From Tous-C4FEB sp044356555 (GTDB taxonomy: Bacteria; Verrucomicrobiota; Verrucomicrobiia; Opitutales; Opitutaceae), in assembly GCA_044356555.1 (NCBI GenBank), contig JBIKWB010000006.1, forward strand, positions 1-64,000: a DNA stretch of 64,000 nucleotides, given 5' to 3'. The notes beneath the pieces were generated by a model. That model had not been told where the DNA came from. It was given only the letters and a program-made list of their open reading frames with translations, and did no database searches. The position numbers and the translations under genes were made by a program. Of the stretch, positions 17,421-25,021 are shown piece after piece (positions within the stretch are counted from its first letter, which is position 1; every line of letters begins with the position of its first letter).

Positions 17421-18338
17421 ATGATCACCCCCTCCGACCCCGCCCCCGCCAGCGACCAACCTCTCGCCAGCCTCGACGAATGGGAGGATTTTTTGAAGGA
17501 CAAGTACCCCGAGCCCGCTCCGGCCCCAGCCCGCGGCGCGCCCAGCGTCGGCACCGATCCCGCCAAAAAGCAGGAAGATTTCCGCGTCTACGAAGCCGAC
17601 GCCCGCCCCTCCGTCCGCGAATTCTACCGGCTCAACCACACGCACCAGACCCACGAATTCGCCCTCGCCAAACGCCAAGAATTCCTCGGCCGCAACCGCC
17701 TCACCATGGGCATCTGGGAAGCCATGGAATATCTGAACCAGCTCGTCGACGACTCCGATCCCGACACCGATCTCTCCCAGCTCCAGCACCTCCTCCAGAC
17801 CGCCGAGGCCATGCGCCGCGACGGCCAACCGCGCTGGATGATCCTCACCGGCCTCATTCACGACCTCGGCAAAATCCTCTGCCTCTGGGGCGAACCGCAA
17901 TGGGCCGTCGTCGGCGACACCTTTGCCACCGGCTGCGCGTTCTCGGACAAAAACGTTTTCCCGCAATTCTTCGCCGCCAACCCCGATAGCCAAGTCGCCC
18001 GCTTCCAGACGCCCAACGGCATCTACGAGCCCGGCTGCGGCTTGGACAAAGTCGTCCTCTCCTGGGGCCACGACGAATACATCTATCACGTCGCGAAAGA
18101 TTATCTCCCACCCGAGGGCCTCGCGATGCTCCGCTACCACAGCTTTTATCCGTGGCACCGCGAAGGCGCGTATGACCAGTTCTGCACGCCCGCCGACCGC
18201 GCGCTGATGCCGTGGGTGCTGAAATTCAACACCTACGACCTCTACACCAAGAGCCACGAAGCCCCCGACGTCGCGAAGTTGAAACCGTATTACGAAGAAC
18301 TCATCCGCGAGTTCTTCCCCGAAAAAGTCCGCTGGTAA
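17421..18338 (+). CDS. Myo-inositol oxygenase (MIOX)
   Basis: 305 residues, close to the animal and plant enzymes (about 285-315). It oxidatively cleaves myo-inositol to D-glucuronate at a di-iron centre in the cytoplasm. All expected metal ligands can be matched: His in LQHLLQTAEAMR, HD in LIHDLGKI, His in SWGHDEYIYH, His in LRYHSFYPWH, and Asp in KFNTYDLYTKS. The first 60 residues are a Pro/Ala-rich extension. No inositol transporter or glucuronate pathway gene lies next to it. The neighbouring SDR could act with it, but that is speculation. Confidence 0.92.
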   Translation: MITPSDPAPASDQPLASLDEWEDFLKDKYPEPAPAPARGAPSVGTDPAKKQEDFRVYEADARPSVREFYRLNHTHQTHEFALAKRQEFLGRNRLTMGIWEAMEYLNQLVDDSDPDTDLSQLQHLLQTAEAMRRDGQPRWMILTGLIHDLGKILCLWGEPQWAVVGDTFATGCAFSDKNVFPQFFAANPDSQVARFQTPNGIYEPGCGLDKVVLSWGHDEYIYHVAKDYLPPEGLAMLRYHSFYPWHREGAYDQFCTPADRALMPWVLKFNTYDLYTKSHEAPDVAKLKPYYEELIREFFPEKVRW

Positions 18339-18650
18339 AAAAGTAGGGCAGGGACTCCGACCCGCCCTCGGCCCGCGGATCGCCAAAGTAGCACGGGCCT
18401 CTGGCCCGCGGGTTTTCAGTGGGATTCAACCGCCCCCATTTCGCTCCCCTTGTCAGGCCGCCGCTCGTCGGCGCGCTTTCCGCGTGCGCCCCAACTGTTA
18501 CCCATCACCCTGGACAATGTGTCACCTATCTCCCCGGATCATACCGGAGCGAAGGGAGGAAGCAGAGCTGGCGCGCGACGTGCCGCTGGATTGCGCGTGT
18601 TGTTCACGAGCGCACGCGAGCCGCTCAACTTCCACCGAGCAGCGCGAGCG
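18339..18650. other. Intergenic region with REP-like hairpins; no gene seen
   Basis: 312 bases between converging genes. A CGGGCC-tct-GGCCCG hairpin (18394-18408) lies in a 'GTAGCACGGGCCTCTGGCCC' motif. Further on, the segment around 18565-18592 resembles one at 20091-20120 (agagctggcgcg...cgctgga), suggesting both copies belong to the duplicated unit discussed in the findings. No coding frame has a protein-like composition. Confidence 0.45.
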
Positions 18651-19646
18651 TCACGGATCGTTGACGTTTGCGCCGGGAGTGTTCGCCGGGAAGAGATTCT
18701 TCTTCGGGTCGAATTCCAGGTTCCGGTCGTTCGCCACCGGATTAAAGTAGTAAGTGAAACTCACCCCGCCGCCTCCCCTGAATTCGAAGTCGCCCATCAC
18801 CTTCGTGTAGTTTGCCGAGATGATCTTGCCGTCCTGATCCAACCTTACCCGCGTCCGTAGAAAAAAGCCCACATCCGAGCGGGTCGTCGAGGGCGAGTAG
18901 TTATTGCCGGTGTAGCGCCACGAAGCCACGTAGCCTTCAGCTGGTGCGAGATGCGGCAGCTTCAACCGGCTATAGGGCAGAAAACGTGCCTGCTCTTCGA
19001 TCAGACCCTCTTTGTCACCGGGGAAGGAGATTTCCAAGTCGCCGCTCCATTTCCCCATTTGCCGACGTAACTCCACCTCGCTTTTGTTGTTATTAAAGGC
19101 ATGCAGACGCAGTTCCTGCAAATGTGCGTCGTCGTGTATCCAGCCCTTAAACTCGCTGCGGATTTTAAATAGGATGTCGACTACCTTGCCGTTGCCATAG
19201 GGCGCGACCATTTCGCCAACAGCAAAGTCGAAACCGAAGATTTCCCCTGATGGAGCTAACTCTTGCGGCTGCCCGCCCACGTCTCGTTTTCCGACACCTA
19301 CGAGCCGTGCCAGCAGGGGAATCGGTTGAATAATTTTTGGCAGCACCACGGTCTGATCCAAATCGCGGTCGTTAGGCAGGCGTTCAATGCGGGCGGGATA
19401 GTAACCGTGCTTGCTGGCGCGCACGAAGACGCTGCCAATCGCCTGTCCCGTGCCGGAGAAGAGCCCACCACTATCGCTCAAGCCTTCGACTCTCTTCTCC
19501 CCACCAATGGCAGGCGTGGTGAAGGCGATGAGGACTTGGGCACCCGGTAGCGGCGTTTGAGTTTCGTCAACAGTCCTAAGCCGGACTTCCGATCCGGAAA
19601 GTAATAAGCCGGATAAAGCGGCGAACAGGATAAAGGCAGTCTTCAT
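18651..19646 (-). CDS. Secreted protein with carboxypeptidase-regulatory-like N-domain, paralog 1
   Basis: 331 residues with a signal peptide (MKTAFILFAALSGLLLSGS). Residues 20-105 look like a beta-sandwich of the carboxypeptidase-regulatory / CNA-B type (VRLRTVDETQTPLPGAQVLI ... VFVRASKHGYYPARI). The rest is unrecognised, with a conserved FEFRGGGGVSFTYYFNP...RNLEFDPKKNLFP end. It is about 80% identical by eye to the protein at 20735-21730, except for a diverged segment near residues 170-210. Its start overlaps a fragment of the large hydrolase gene (ATGA), copying the arrangement of the second set. The function is unknown. Confidence 0.8.
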   Translation of the reverse strand: MKTAFILFAALSGLLLSGSEVRLRTVDETQTPLPGAQVLIAFTTPAIGGEKRVEGLSDSGGLFSGTGQAIGSVFVRASKHGYYPARIERLPNDRDLDQTVVLPKIIQPIPLLARLVGVGKRDVGGQPQELAPSGEIFGFDFAVGEMVAPYGNGKVVDILFKIRSEFKGWIHDDAHLQELRLHAFNNNKSEVELRRQMGKWSGDLEISFPGDKEGLIEEQARFLPYSRLKLPHLAPAEGYVASWRYTGNNYSPSTTRSDVGFFLRTRVRLDQDGKIISANYTKVMGDFEFRGGGGVSFTYYFNPVANDRNLEFDPKKNLFPANTPGANVNDP

Positions 19647-19822
19647 TTGAGTGAACCTCGGTTGATCATTTCCTCATACATTTTGTGGACGTGGGGCAGA
19701 GATACATTCTTGAAGTCGCTGTGCAGCCACCGCCCGGCACTTTGGGAGTCGGCAGTGTGACCCTCGGTCGGCCAGACGCCCGAATCCCTCCCCTGAGCTT
19801 CCATGTCGAAATTTCGGCTGAG
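19643..19822 (-). pseudogene. 3'-terminal fragment of the large hydrolase gene
   Basis: Encodes about 60 residues (NFDMEAQGRDSGVWP ... VHKMYEEMINRGSLK) nearly identical to the C-terminus of the 1097-aa hydrolase at 21727. Homology stops around 19822, just before an inverted-repeat element. The frame stays open for about 50 further codons through that element but these are unrelated. The fragment keeps the four-base overlap with the following 331-aa gene, so the two were duplicated together. Confidence 0.8.
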
Positions 19823-19833
19823 GCCGGGGGCTA

Positions 19834-20055
19834 AAGGGGTCTGGCCGTTTTTTGTTAGTTTAGTCACGTTTTGAGTGGTTGGAATCGTCGCGCATTGCAG
19901 CCGCAGCCCCGAGTGACAACTGTTTGGCTGGCGTTTATATTGAAGACGAGGTCGTAGTGAAAAGTCGATCCGCATTCTTCCGACCACGCTTCGTGCCCCG
20001 CCCGCTCTCGCCGATTAAATCAACCACTAACTAACAAAAAACGGCCAGACCCCTT
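19834..20055. mobile_element. MITE-like element, copy 1 (222 bp, 27-bp terminal inverted repeats)
   Basis: Starts AAGGGGTCTGGCCGTTTTTT and ends with the exact inverse; the 27-base ends are perfectly complementary. The interior is similar to copy 2 at 20481-20695 (shared CACGTTTTG, CCCCGAGTG, CTGTTTGGCTGG, AAAAGTCGATCCGCATT, CTCTCGCCGAT). There is no transposase gene inside, so it would move only with help from elsewhere. No clear target-site duplication was identified. Confidence 0.75.
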
Positions 20056-20120
20056 CGGCTCGGCCCGTGACAGATCGGAGTCTGCGGAGAGCTGGCGCGA
20101 CGTGTGCCGCTTGGATCATG

Positions 20121-20441
20121 TTAGCCGGACTTGAGGCTACCGATTACCGCAAAAACCGCACTCTTCTTGATCTTCGCAGCATCATCAGATTCGGCCGGGA
20201 GACTCGCCAATATCCCCCCGTTCACGGTGCCGCTGTAGGGCTCGGCTTCAAAGCTTTGCCGTTCGTAGCGCGTGGATAGAACCCAGTATCTGCTTTGGAC
20301 TCCTTTCATAGCCACCGCTTCGGCCGATTCAAAAAGGATATTTTCTGCGTCGATGCGCCGAAGGATTTTACCGGAGAGACGATTATCGCCACGCGGTCCG
20401 GAAAAATCCCATGGTTCACTTACTGTCAGCGTATACGTCAT
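20121..20441 (-). CDS. Hypothetical protein, 106 aa
   Basis: Starts MTYTLTVSEPWDFSGPRGDN at ATG 20441; an alternative start 13 codons upstream runs into the repeat element and is less likely. The sequence alternates strand-like segments (ILFESAEAVAMKGVQSRYWVLSTRYE) and has a coherent protein composition, but I do not recognise the family. It sits exactly between the two inverted-repeat elements, on the same strand as its neighbours, and has no partner gene. Confidence 0.6.
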   Translation of the reverse strand: MTYTLTVSEPWDFSGPRGDNRLSGKILRRIDAENILFESAEAVAMKGVQSRYWVLSTRYERQSFEAEPYSGTVNGGILASLPAESDDAAKIKKSAVFAVIGSLKSG

Positions 20442-20480
20442 GATCAAAAGAGAGGCTGAACGTTGATAAGGGGGGGCCAA

Positions 20481-20695
20481 AAGGGGTCTGGCCGTTTTTT
20501 GTTAGTTTGGTCACGTTTTGGGTGGTAGGGATAATCACACATTGTAGCCGTGGCCCCGAGTGGGAACTGTTTGGCTGGAGAATAGATTAAATGCGGCATC
20601 TTGTTGAAAAGTCGATCCGCATTTTTCGCGTCATGCCCCACCCTCTCTCGCCGATCGAATCAACCAAAAACTAACAAAACACGGCCAGACCCCTT
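20481..20695. mobile_element. MITE-like element, copy 2 (215 bp)
   Basis: Has the same ends as copy 1, starting AAGGGGTCTGGCCGTTTTTT; the right end has one mismatch in the terminal repeat. The interior has diverged by substitutions and small indels from copy 1, so the two are not a very recent duplicate. The two copies are in the same orientation and bracket the 106-aa gene. Confidence 0.75.
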
Positions 20696-20734
20696 CTGTT
20701 CTGCCCGCTGGCCATAAACCAATCAACGCGAATT

Positions 20735-21730
20735 TCAGGGATCGTTGACGTTCGCGCTGGGCAGGCTAGCCGGGAAGAGGTTTTTCTTCGGATCAAATTC
20801 GAGGTTTCGGTCGTTCGCTGTCGGGTTATAATAATAGGTGAAAATCAATCCGCCTCGCGCATCGAGCCGGAAGTCGCCCATCACCTTGGTGTAGTTTGCC
20901 AAAATGATTTTGCCGTCCCTATCCAACTTCACCCGCGTCCGTAGAAAAAAACCCACATCTGCGCGGGCCGTCGGGGGCGAATAGGTATTGCCGGTGTAAT
21001 GCCACGTCGGCACATAGCCCCCAATCGGAGCGCGATGGGGTAGCTTCAATTGGCTATATGGAAGAAAATGCGCTTTCTCCTCAACTAGTCCGTCTTGTTC
21101 ACCGGGAAACGTGATCTCTGCCACGGCATCATATTTTCCGTAATATGTCCTTAGCTCTTTTTCAGTGATATTCCTGTTTACTGGGATCTGCTTCGTTCGC
21201 GCCATCTCTGTATCGCTAAGTTTCCAACCCTTAAATTCATTTCGGATCTTGAAAAAAATGTCGGCCACCTTGCCGCTACCGTAGGGAGGAAGCATTTCAC
21301 CCACCGCAAAATCGAAGCCGAAAGTTTCTCCAGACGGAGGCAACTCTTGCGATTGCCCGCTCACATCGCGTTTCCCCACTCCGACCAATCGAGCCAAAAG
21401 CGGAATCGGTTGAATAATTTTGGGCAGCACCACGGTCTCATCCAAATCACGATCATTGGGCAGGCGTTCAATACGGGCGGGGTAGTAGCCTTCCTTGCTG
21501 GCGCGCACGAAGACGCTACCAATCGCCTTTCCGGAACCGGAGAAAAACCCGCGGCTATCGCTCAAGCCTTCGGCTCGTTTTTCTGCACCATGAACTGGCG
21601 TCGTGAATGCAATGAGGACATAGGCGTCCGCTAGCGGCGTTTGAGTTTCGTCAACGATTCGGAGCCGGACTTCGTTGCCGCTAAGCGTTAAACTGGACAA
21701 AGCGGCAAACAGGATAATGGCGGTCTTCAT
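20735..21730 (-). CDS. Secreted protein with carboxypeptidase-regulatory-like N-domain, paralog 2
   Basis: 331 residues, the same length as the paralog at 18651. Signal peptide MKTAIILFAALSSLTLSG; N-terminal beta-sandwich VRLRIVDETQTPLADAYVLI; conserved end RNLEFDPKKNLFPASLP. The segment at about residues 170-205 (LSDTEMARTKQIPVNRN) differs completely from paralog 1, pointing to local diversification. The ATG overlaps the stop of the intact large hydrolase gene, making it the last gene of the FN3-hydrolase operon. The role is unknown, presumably extracellular. Confidence 0.82.
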   Translation of the reverse strand: MKTAIILFAALSSLTLSGNEVRLRIVDETQTPLADAYVLIAFTTPVHGAEKRAEGLSDSRGFFSGSGKAIGSVFVRASKEGYYPARIERLPNDRDLDETVVLPKIIQPIPLLARLVGVGKRDVSGQSQELPPSGETFGFDFAVGEMLPPYGSGKVADIFFKIRNEFKGWKLSDTEMARTKQIPVNRNITEKELRTYYGKYDAVAEITFPGEQDGLVEEKAHFLPYSQLKLPHRAPIGGYVPTWHYTGNTYSPPTARADVGFFLRTRVKLDRDGKIILANYTKVMGDFRLDARGGLIFTYYYNPTANDRNLEFDPKKNLFPASLPSANVNDP

Positions 21731-24700
21731 TTGAGTGAACCTCGTTTGATCATTTCCTCATACATTTTGTGAACATAAGGCAGCGCGACATTTTTAAAAT
21801 CGCTATGCAGCCACCGCCCGGCGCTCTTGCTATCGGTGGTGTGGCCCTCGATCGGCCAGACACCTGAATCCCTCCCCTGAGCTTCCATATCGAAGTTTCG
21901 GTTGAGGTTTGGGTTATCTGGATTTTCCAACGGCTTCAGCGGATTGACCGCCACGGCGAAGGACAGGGTTGGGATGCCCCGCGCGAGCAGGTCGTATTGC
22001 ACCAATTTCTGTCCAGCTTTGGCTGAAGCCTTCGCCGGGTCGGCGGCAAAAAGATCGTCTTCGAGGAAATATCCAAAATACGGCTCACGGGTTTGATCAG
22101 GTGACGGGGGCAGCGAACCTTTGCCCCAAGGCGGCGTATAAAATATGCTCCCGCCCCAGCCGCCTTGCACGCGACTCAGGTTGAGCACGGCAAGGGACTC
22201 ACCCACATTAGCTCCTTTGGCGAATTCCTGCGTCACCCACGCGCCTCGCGAAAAATTGAACCCCTGGGTGAATATCAACCCAAGGACCGACGGTGAATCC
22301 CACTCCGGGTCTTCGACGACGTCGTCACCAGGCGAATAAAAATTATTTGTCTTTAGCAAAATACCGCTGAATCGGCCCTTCCACTTTAGCTCACTCCGAC
22401 GATCGGAGGGTGAGGACTCAAAAAACTGGTGCCAGTTAGCCGCGTAGGTCGAGCGATTGCCCGGAGAACCGACCTTCCACTTTCTCTCAGTCATGCGGGT
22501 GATCTGGGCATCGGGCACGTTCGGGAGATCGTAGGCCTCGATGGGCACCGCACAGTTGATCATGTAATAGCGGGTCGGCGCGAAACCACCGCTCTGGATG
22601 GCTTGGCTGCCGACAATGTTGCCGAGACTGTGCGCGGCGACGGTCACGTCCGCCGCGCCGGTGAAGCTCAGCGCACCCGCGAGGGCGTCTCCGGTCTGGA
22701 AAGCGTTGAAGACGGCTGCGTGGTAGTCGGTATAGCTGCCGCCCAGTTTTATCCCGGTCGCCCCGTGCCAGGTCACGCCGACGAAGCGGGCCTTGCTGCC
22801 GAGAACGTGCAGCCGCTTGAAGACCTCGCCGTTCCAGCCGCGGGCGCGCTGCCCGTCGACGTTAAAACCGTGGAGGAAGACGAAGTATTTGCCGTTGGTC
22901 TGGCTGTCCGGCCAAGCCTCGCCTGGGTCGCCCGTGTGGGTCGCCGGCACGGGCGCGGGTAACGTGTAGGTCGAGCCGTCATACTTCGTGGGCACTTGGG
23001 CCAAGTCTACGTGCCGGAACATGTCCTCGACGTTGCTGATCCGCAGCTCGAGTTTCACCTCGGCGATCACCGTGCCGTCCTTCTCGACCGAAAGCACAAG
23101 CGGAGCAATTGAGGCGGCACGGCCCTCGATCAAGAGCACGCCCCAACCGCTGTCCCTGATGCCCGGCAGGAAGCTTGGGCAGCATTTCGCAAGGTCTATG
23201 CCCTCCGCCGAGATCCGATGCGTGATCGCAACGCCCGGCGCTTTGTCCAGCGTATCGCTAAATCCAGTTGAAGAGAGCTGGGTGTGATAGCTCCGCGCAC
23301 GATCGCGCGTGAGATTGGTATAAACAAAATTCAGCGCGCTATCGGCCTGCTTGAGCTTGTATTTCACGGAGGTGCTGGGCGGTAAAACCGTGATAAGTTG
23401 CTTGAGATCGAGAAATACCGGGAAGAAATCGACGAGGTCGCGAGTGCCATCGACGACGCCATTGGCGTGATTGGCACTAACCGTCTTTCCGGGAATATCG
23501 TCTCCGCCCATGTCCCCCGAATCATCATCATCATTGAGCCAAAAGCGGTAAGGTCGGTTGGCGGTGGTGTCATCGAAGCCGTCGAATTCGATTTTGCCGT
23601 CGCGGTTGGCGTCAACATAGATGCCTCCGCGGATGGCGAGGAAGGGCTGGGTTTGGTTGCCCTGGCTCGCGACCCCGAGTTGGTGCTTTATCGCGTTGGG
23701 CGGAATCATGTGAACAGGGTTGGTCGCCCAGCCTTCGGGCATCGGGAGGGGAACGTAGTTTTCCCGGTCATAGCCGAGCAAGGGCGAGGCGATTCCAGCC
23801 GGGCCCTTTTTCGGAGTCCAAACCACCGGTGTGCCTTCGGGCGCAAACCCGTTGGGACGGTCGAGTTCGTCAACCCATGTTACACGACCGTCGGACGGTA
23901 GTGGAATGGAGCCCAAGGCCACACTATACATCACTTGGGCAGCTTCATTATTCCTAAGTGGCGGAAAGGTAACTGCACCAAATCTATTTTCTGCAATTTC
24001 ATTTAGACCGCTTCGACCCAATACTATCCCATTCTCACTTATAAAAACGGGAGCAAATGGCACCGATCGACCCTCCACTAACCCGGAAATAATTTGCCCA
24101 TCAAACCATACGCCGCCTATCGCCTGACCTCGACTATTCAAAGCAGCTAAAAAATAGTATGCCCCAAAGCTGTCGCTAAGCCCAACGGCCGAATAAGGTG
24201 CTGTTTTGGCCAAAATTTTGAAATAGAAATAATCGCTCCTAAACGCATGTCCGGTCATCGAAAACAATCCCGAGACGTAATCGAGTCCCGAGCTTAGATC
24301 GGTGTTGATTGCCACAAGCTTCGATTCGCGCGCATACTTTGCACTAACGACTTTCATGCCTCCCGAATCGACGTAAATTGTTCCACCATAAAGGTAGCCT
24401 TGGGCAATTCTTGCTATATCATCTCCCGACGACCAGACTCGAATGTATTCATCCCAAATTCCTGATGTCCGCACACTCCCAAGAGAATTTTCAGCCCAGA
24501 ATTTGCTGTCCGGAGACGGCGACGAATATACGTAGGATAAAGCAATAGAGCCCGTCGAACTCATAGCATAATTGCGAAATGTATGAGTTCCTTGATTGGC
24601 CCCGATATCAGAAATCTCTTCAGTTCGAGTTGCGACACTCTCGGGCCCCAATGGCAAGAGCCGACCCGCTTTCCAGCGCACAAATTTTTGAGTGACGGAA

Positions 24701-25020
24701 TCGCGCAACAAAACCACCCCGTTGGGCGAGGCCATCAGGGGTTCACCGTGGAGGCGGGGCAACCGGATGAATATCCAACCGCCCGTAGCACCGAAGCGGA
24801 CCGGTGGCGGCGGCGGATAGGCTTCGCGGGAGGAAGGACCTTCGGGCGGCAGTTTGACTTCGGTTTGTCCGGCCAGAGGCGCGATTAAGCCCGCAAGGAT
24901 GAGCCAAACCAGCGAGGGACGGAGCCGCGATGTGCGCTGAAACCCTAGTTCGAACCCACGGGCAAGTTGCCTGTGCCACCACCGAAACGAGATACTGAAG
25001 ACGGAAAGAAAGAGCTTCAT
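21727..25020 (-). CDS. Large secreted protein with alpha/beta-hydrolase domain, 1097 aa
   Basis: Starts MKLFLSVFSISF at ATG 25020, one base after the stop of the giant FN3 gene. A membrane segment or signal (LVWLILAGLIAPLAGQ) lies at residues 39-54. The middle region (residues 1-700) is beta-rich and includes a Ca-binding-like stretch (DANRDGKIEFDGFDD ... LNDDDDSGD) near 490. An alpha/beta-hydrolase domain follows at about 730-960, with FLHGFNVDG (oxyanion loop) and VAAHSLGN (nucleophile Ser near 795). The C-terminus ends MYEEMIKRGSLK. The substrate is unknown, possibly a lipid or peptide ester outside the cell. Base composition from 23.9 to 24.6 kb is visibly more A+T-rich than flanking genes. 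Confidence 0.8.
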   Translation of the reverse strand: MKLFLSVFSISFRWWHRQLARGFELGFQRTSRLRPSLVWLILAGLIAPLAGQTEVKLPPEGPSSREAYPPPPPVRFGATGGWIFIRLPRLHGEPLMASPNGVVLLRDSVTQKFVRWKAGRLLPLGPESVATRTEEISDIGANQGTHTFRNYAMSSTGSIALSYVYSSPSPDSKFWAENSLGSVRTSGIWDEYIRVWSSGDDIARIAQGYLYGGTIYVDSGGMKVVSAKYARESKLVAINTDLSSGLDYVSGLFSMTGHAFRSDYFYFKILAKTAPYSAVGLSDSFGAYYFLAALNSRGQAIGGVWFDGQIISGLVEGRSVPFAPVFISENGIVLGRSGLNEIAENRFGAVTFPPLRNNEAAQVMYSVALGSIPLPSDGRVTWVDELDRPNGFAPEGTPVVWTPKKGPAGIASPLLGYDRENYVPLPMPEGWATNPVHMIPPNAIKHQLGVASQGNQTQPFLAIRGGIYVDANRDGKIEFDGFDDTTANRPYRFWLNDDDDSGDMGGDDIPGKTVSANHANGVVDGTRDLVDFFPVFLDLKQLITVLPPSTSVKYKLKQADSALNFVYTNLTRDRARSYHTQLSSTGFSDTLDKAPGVAITHRISAEGIDLAKCCPSFLPGIRDSGWGVLLIEGRAASIAPLVLSVEKDGTVIAEVKLELRISNVEDMFRHVDLAQVPTKYDGSTYTLPAPVPATHTGDPGEAWPDSQTNGKYFVFLHGFNVDGQRARGWNGEVFKRLHVLGSKARFVGVTWHGATGIKLGGSYTDYHAAVFNAFQTGDALAGALSFTGAADVTVAAHSLGNIVGSQAIQSGGFAPTRYYMINCAVPIEAYDLPNVPDAQITRMTERKWKVGSPGNRSTYAANWHQFFESSPSDRRSELKWKGRFSGILLKTNNFYSPGDDVVEDPEWDSPSVLGLIFTQGFNFSRGAWVTQEFAKGANVGESLAVLNLSRVQGGWGGSIFYTPPWGKGSLPPSPDQTREPYFGYFLEDDLFAADPAKASAKAGQKLVQYDLLARGIPTLSFAVAVNPLKPLENPDNPNLNRNFDMEAQGRDSGVWPIEGHTTDSKSAGRWLHSDFKNVALPYVHKMYEEMIKRGSLK

Positions 25021-25021
25021 G

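Noticed and set aside
18480..18600. Remnant of an insertion sequence (caatgtgtcacctatctcccc-like motif)
   Set aside because: The motif resembles the end of some transposase regions, but there is no transposase fragment or inverted end, so it is too weak to call.
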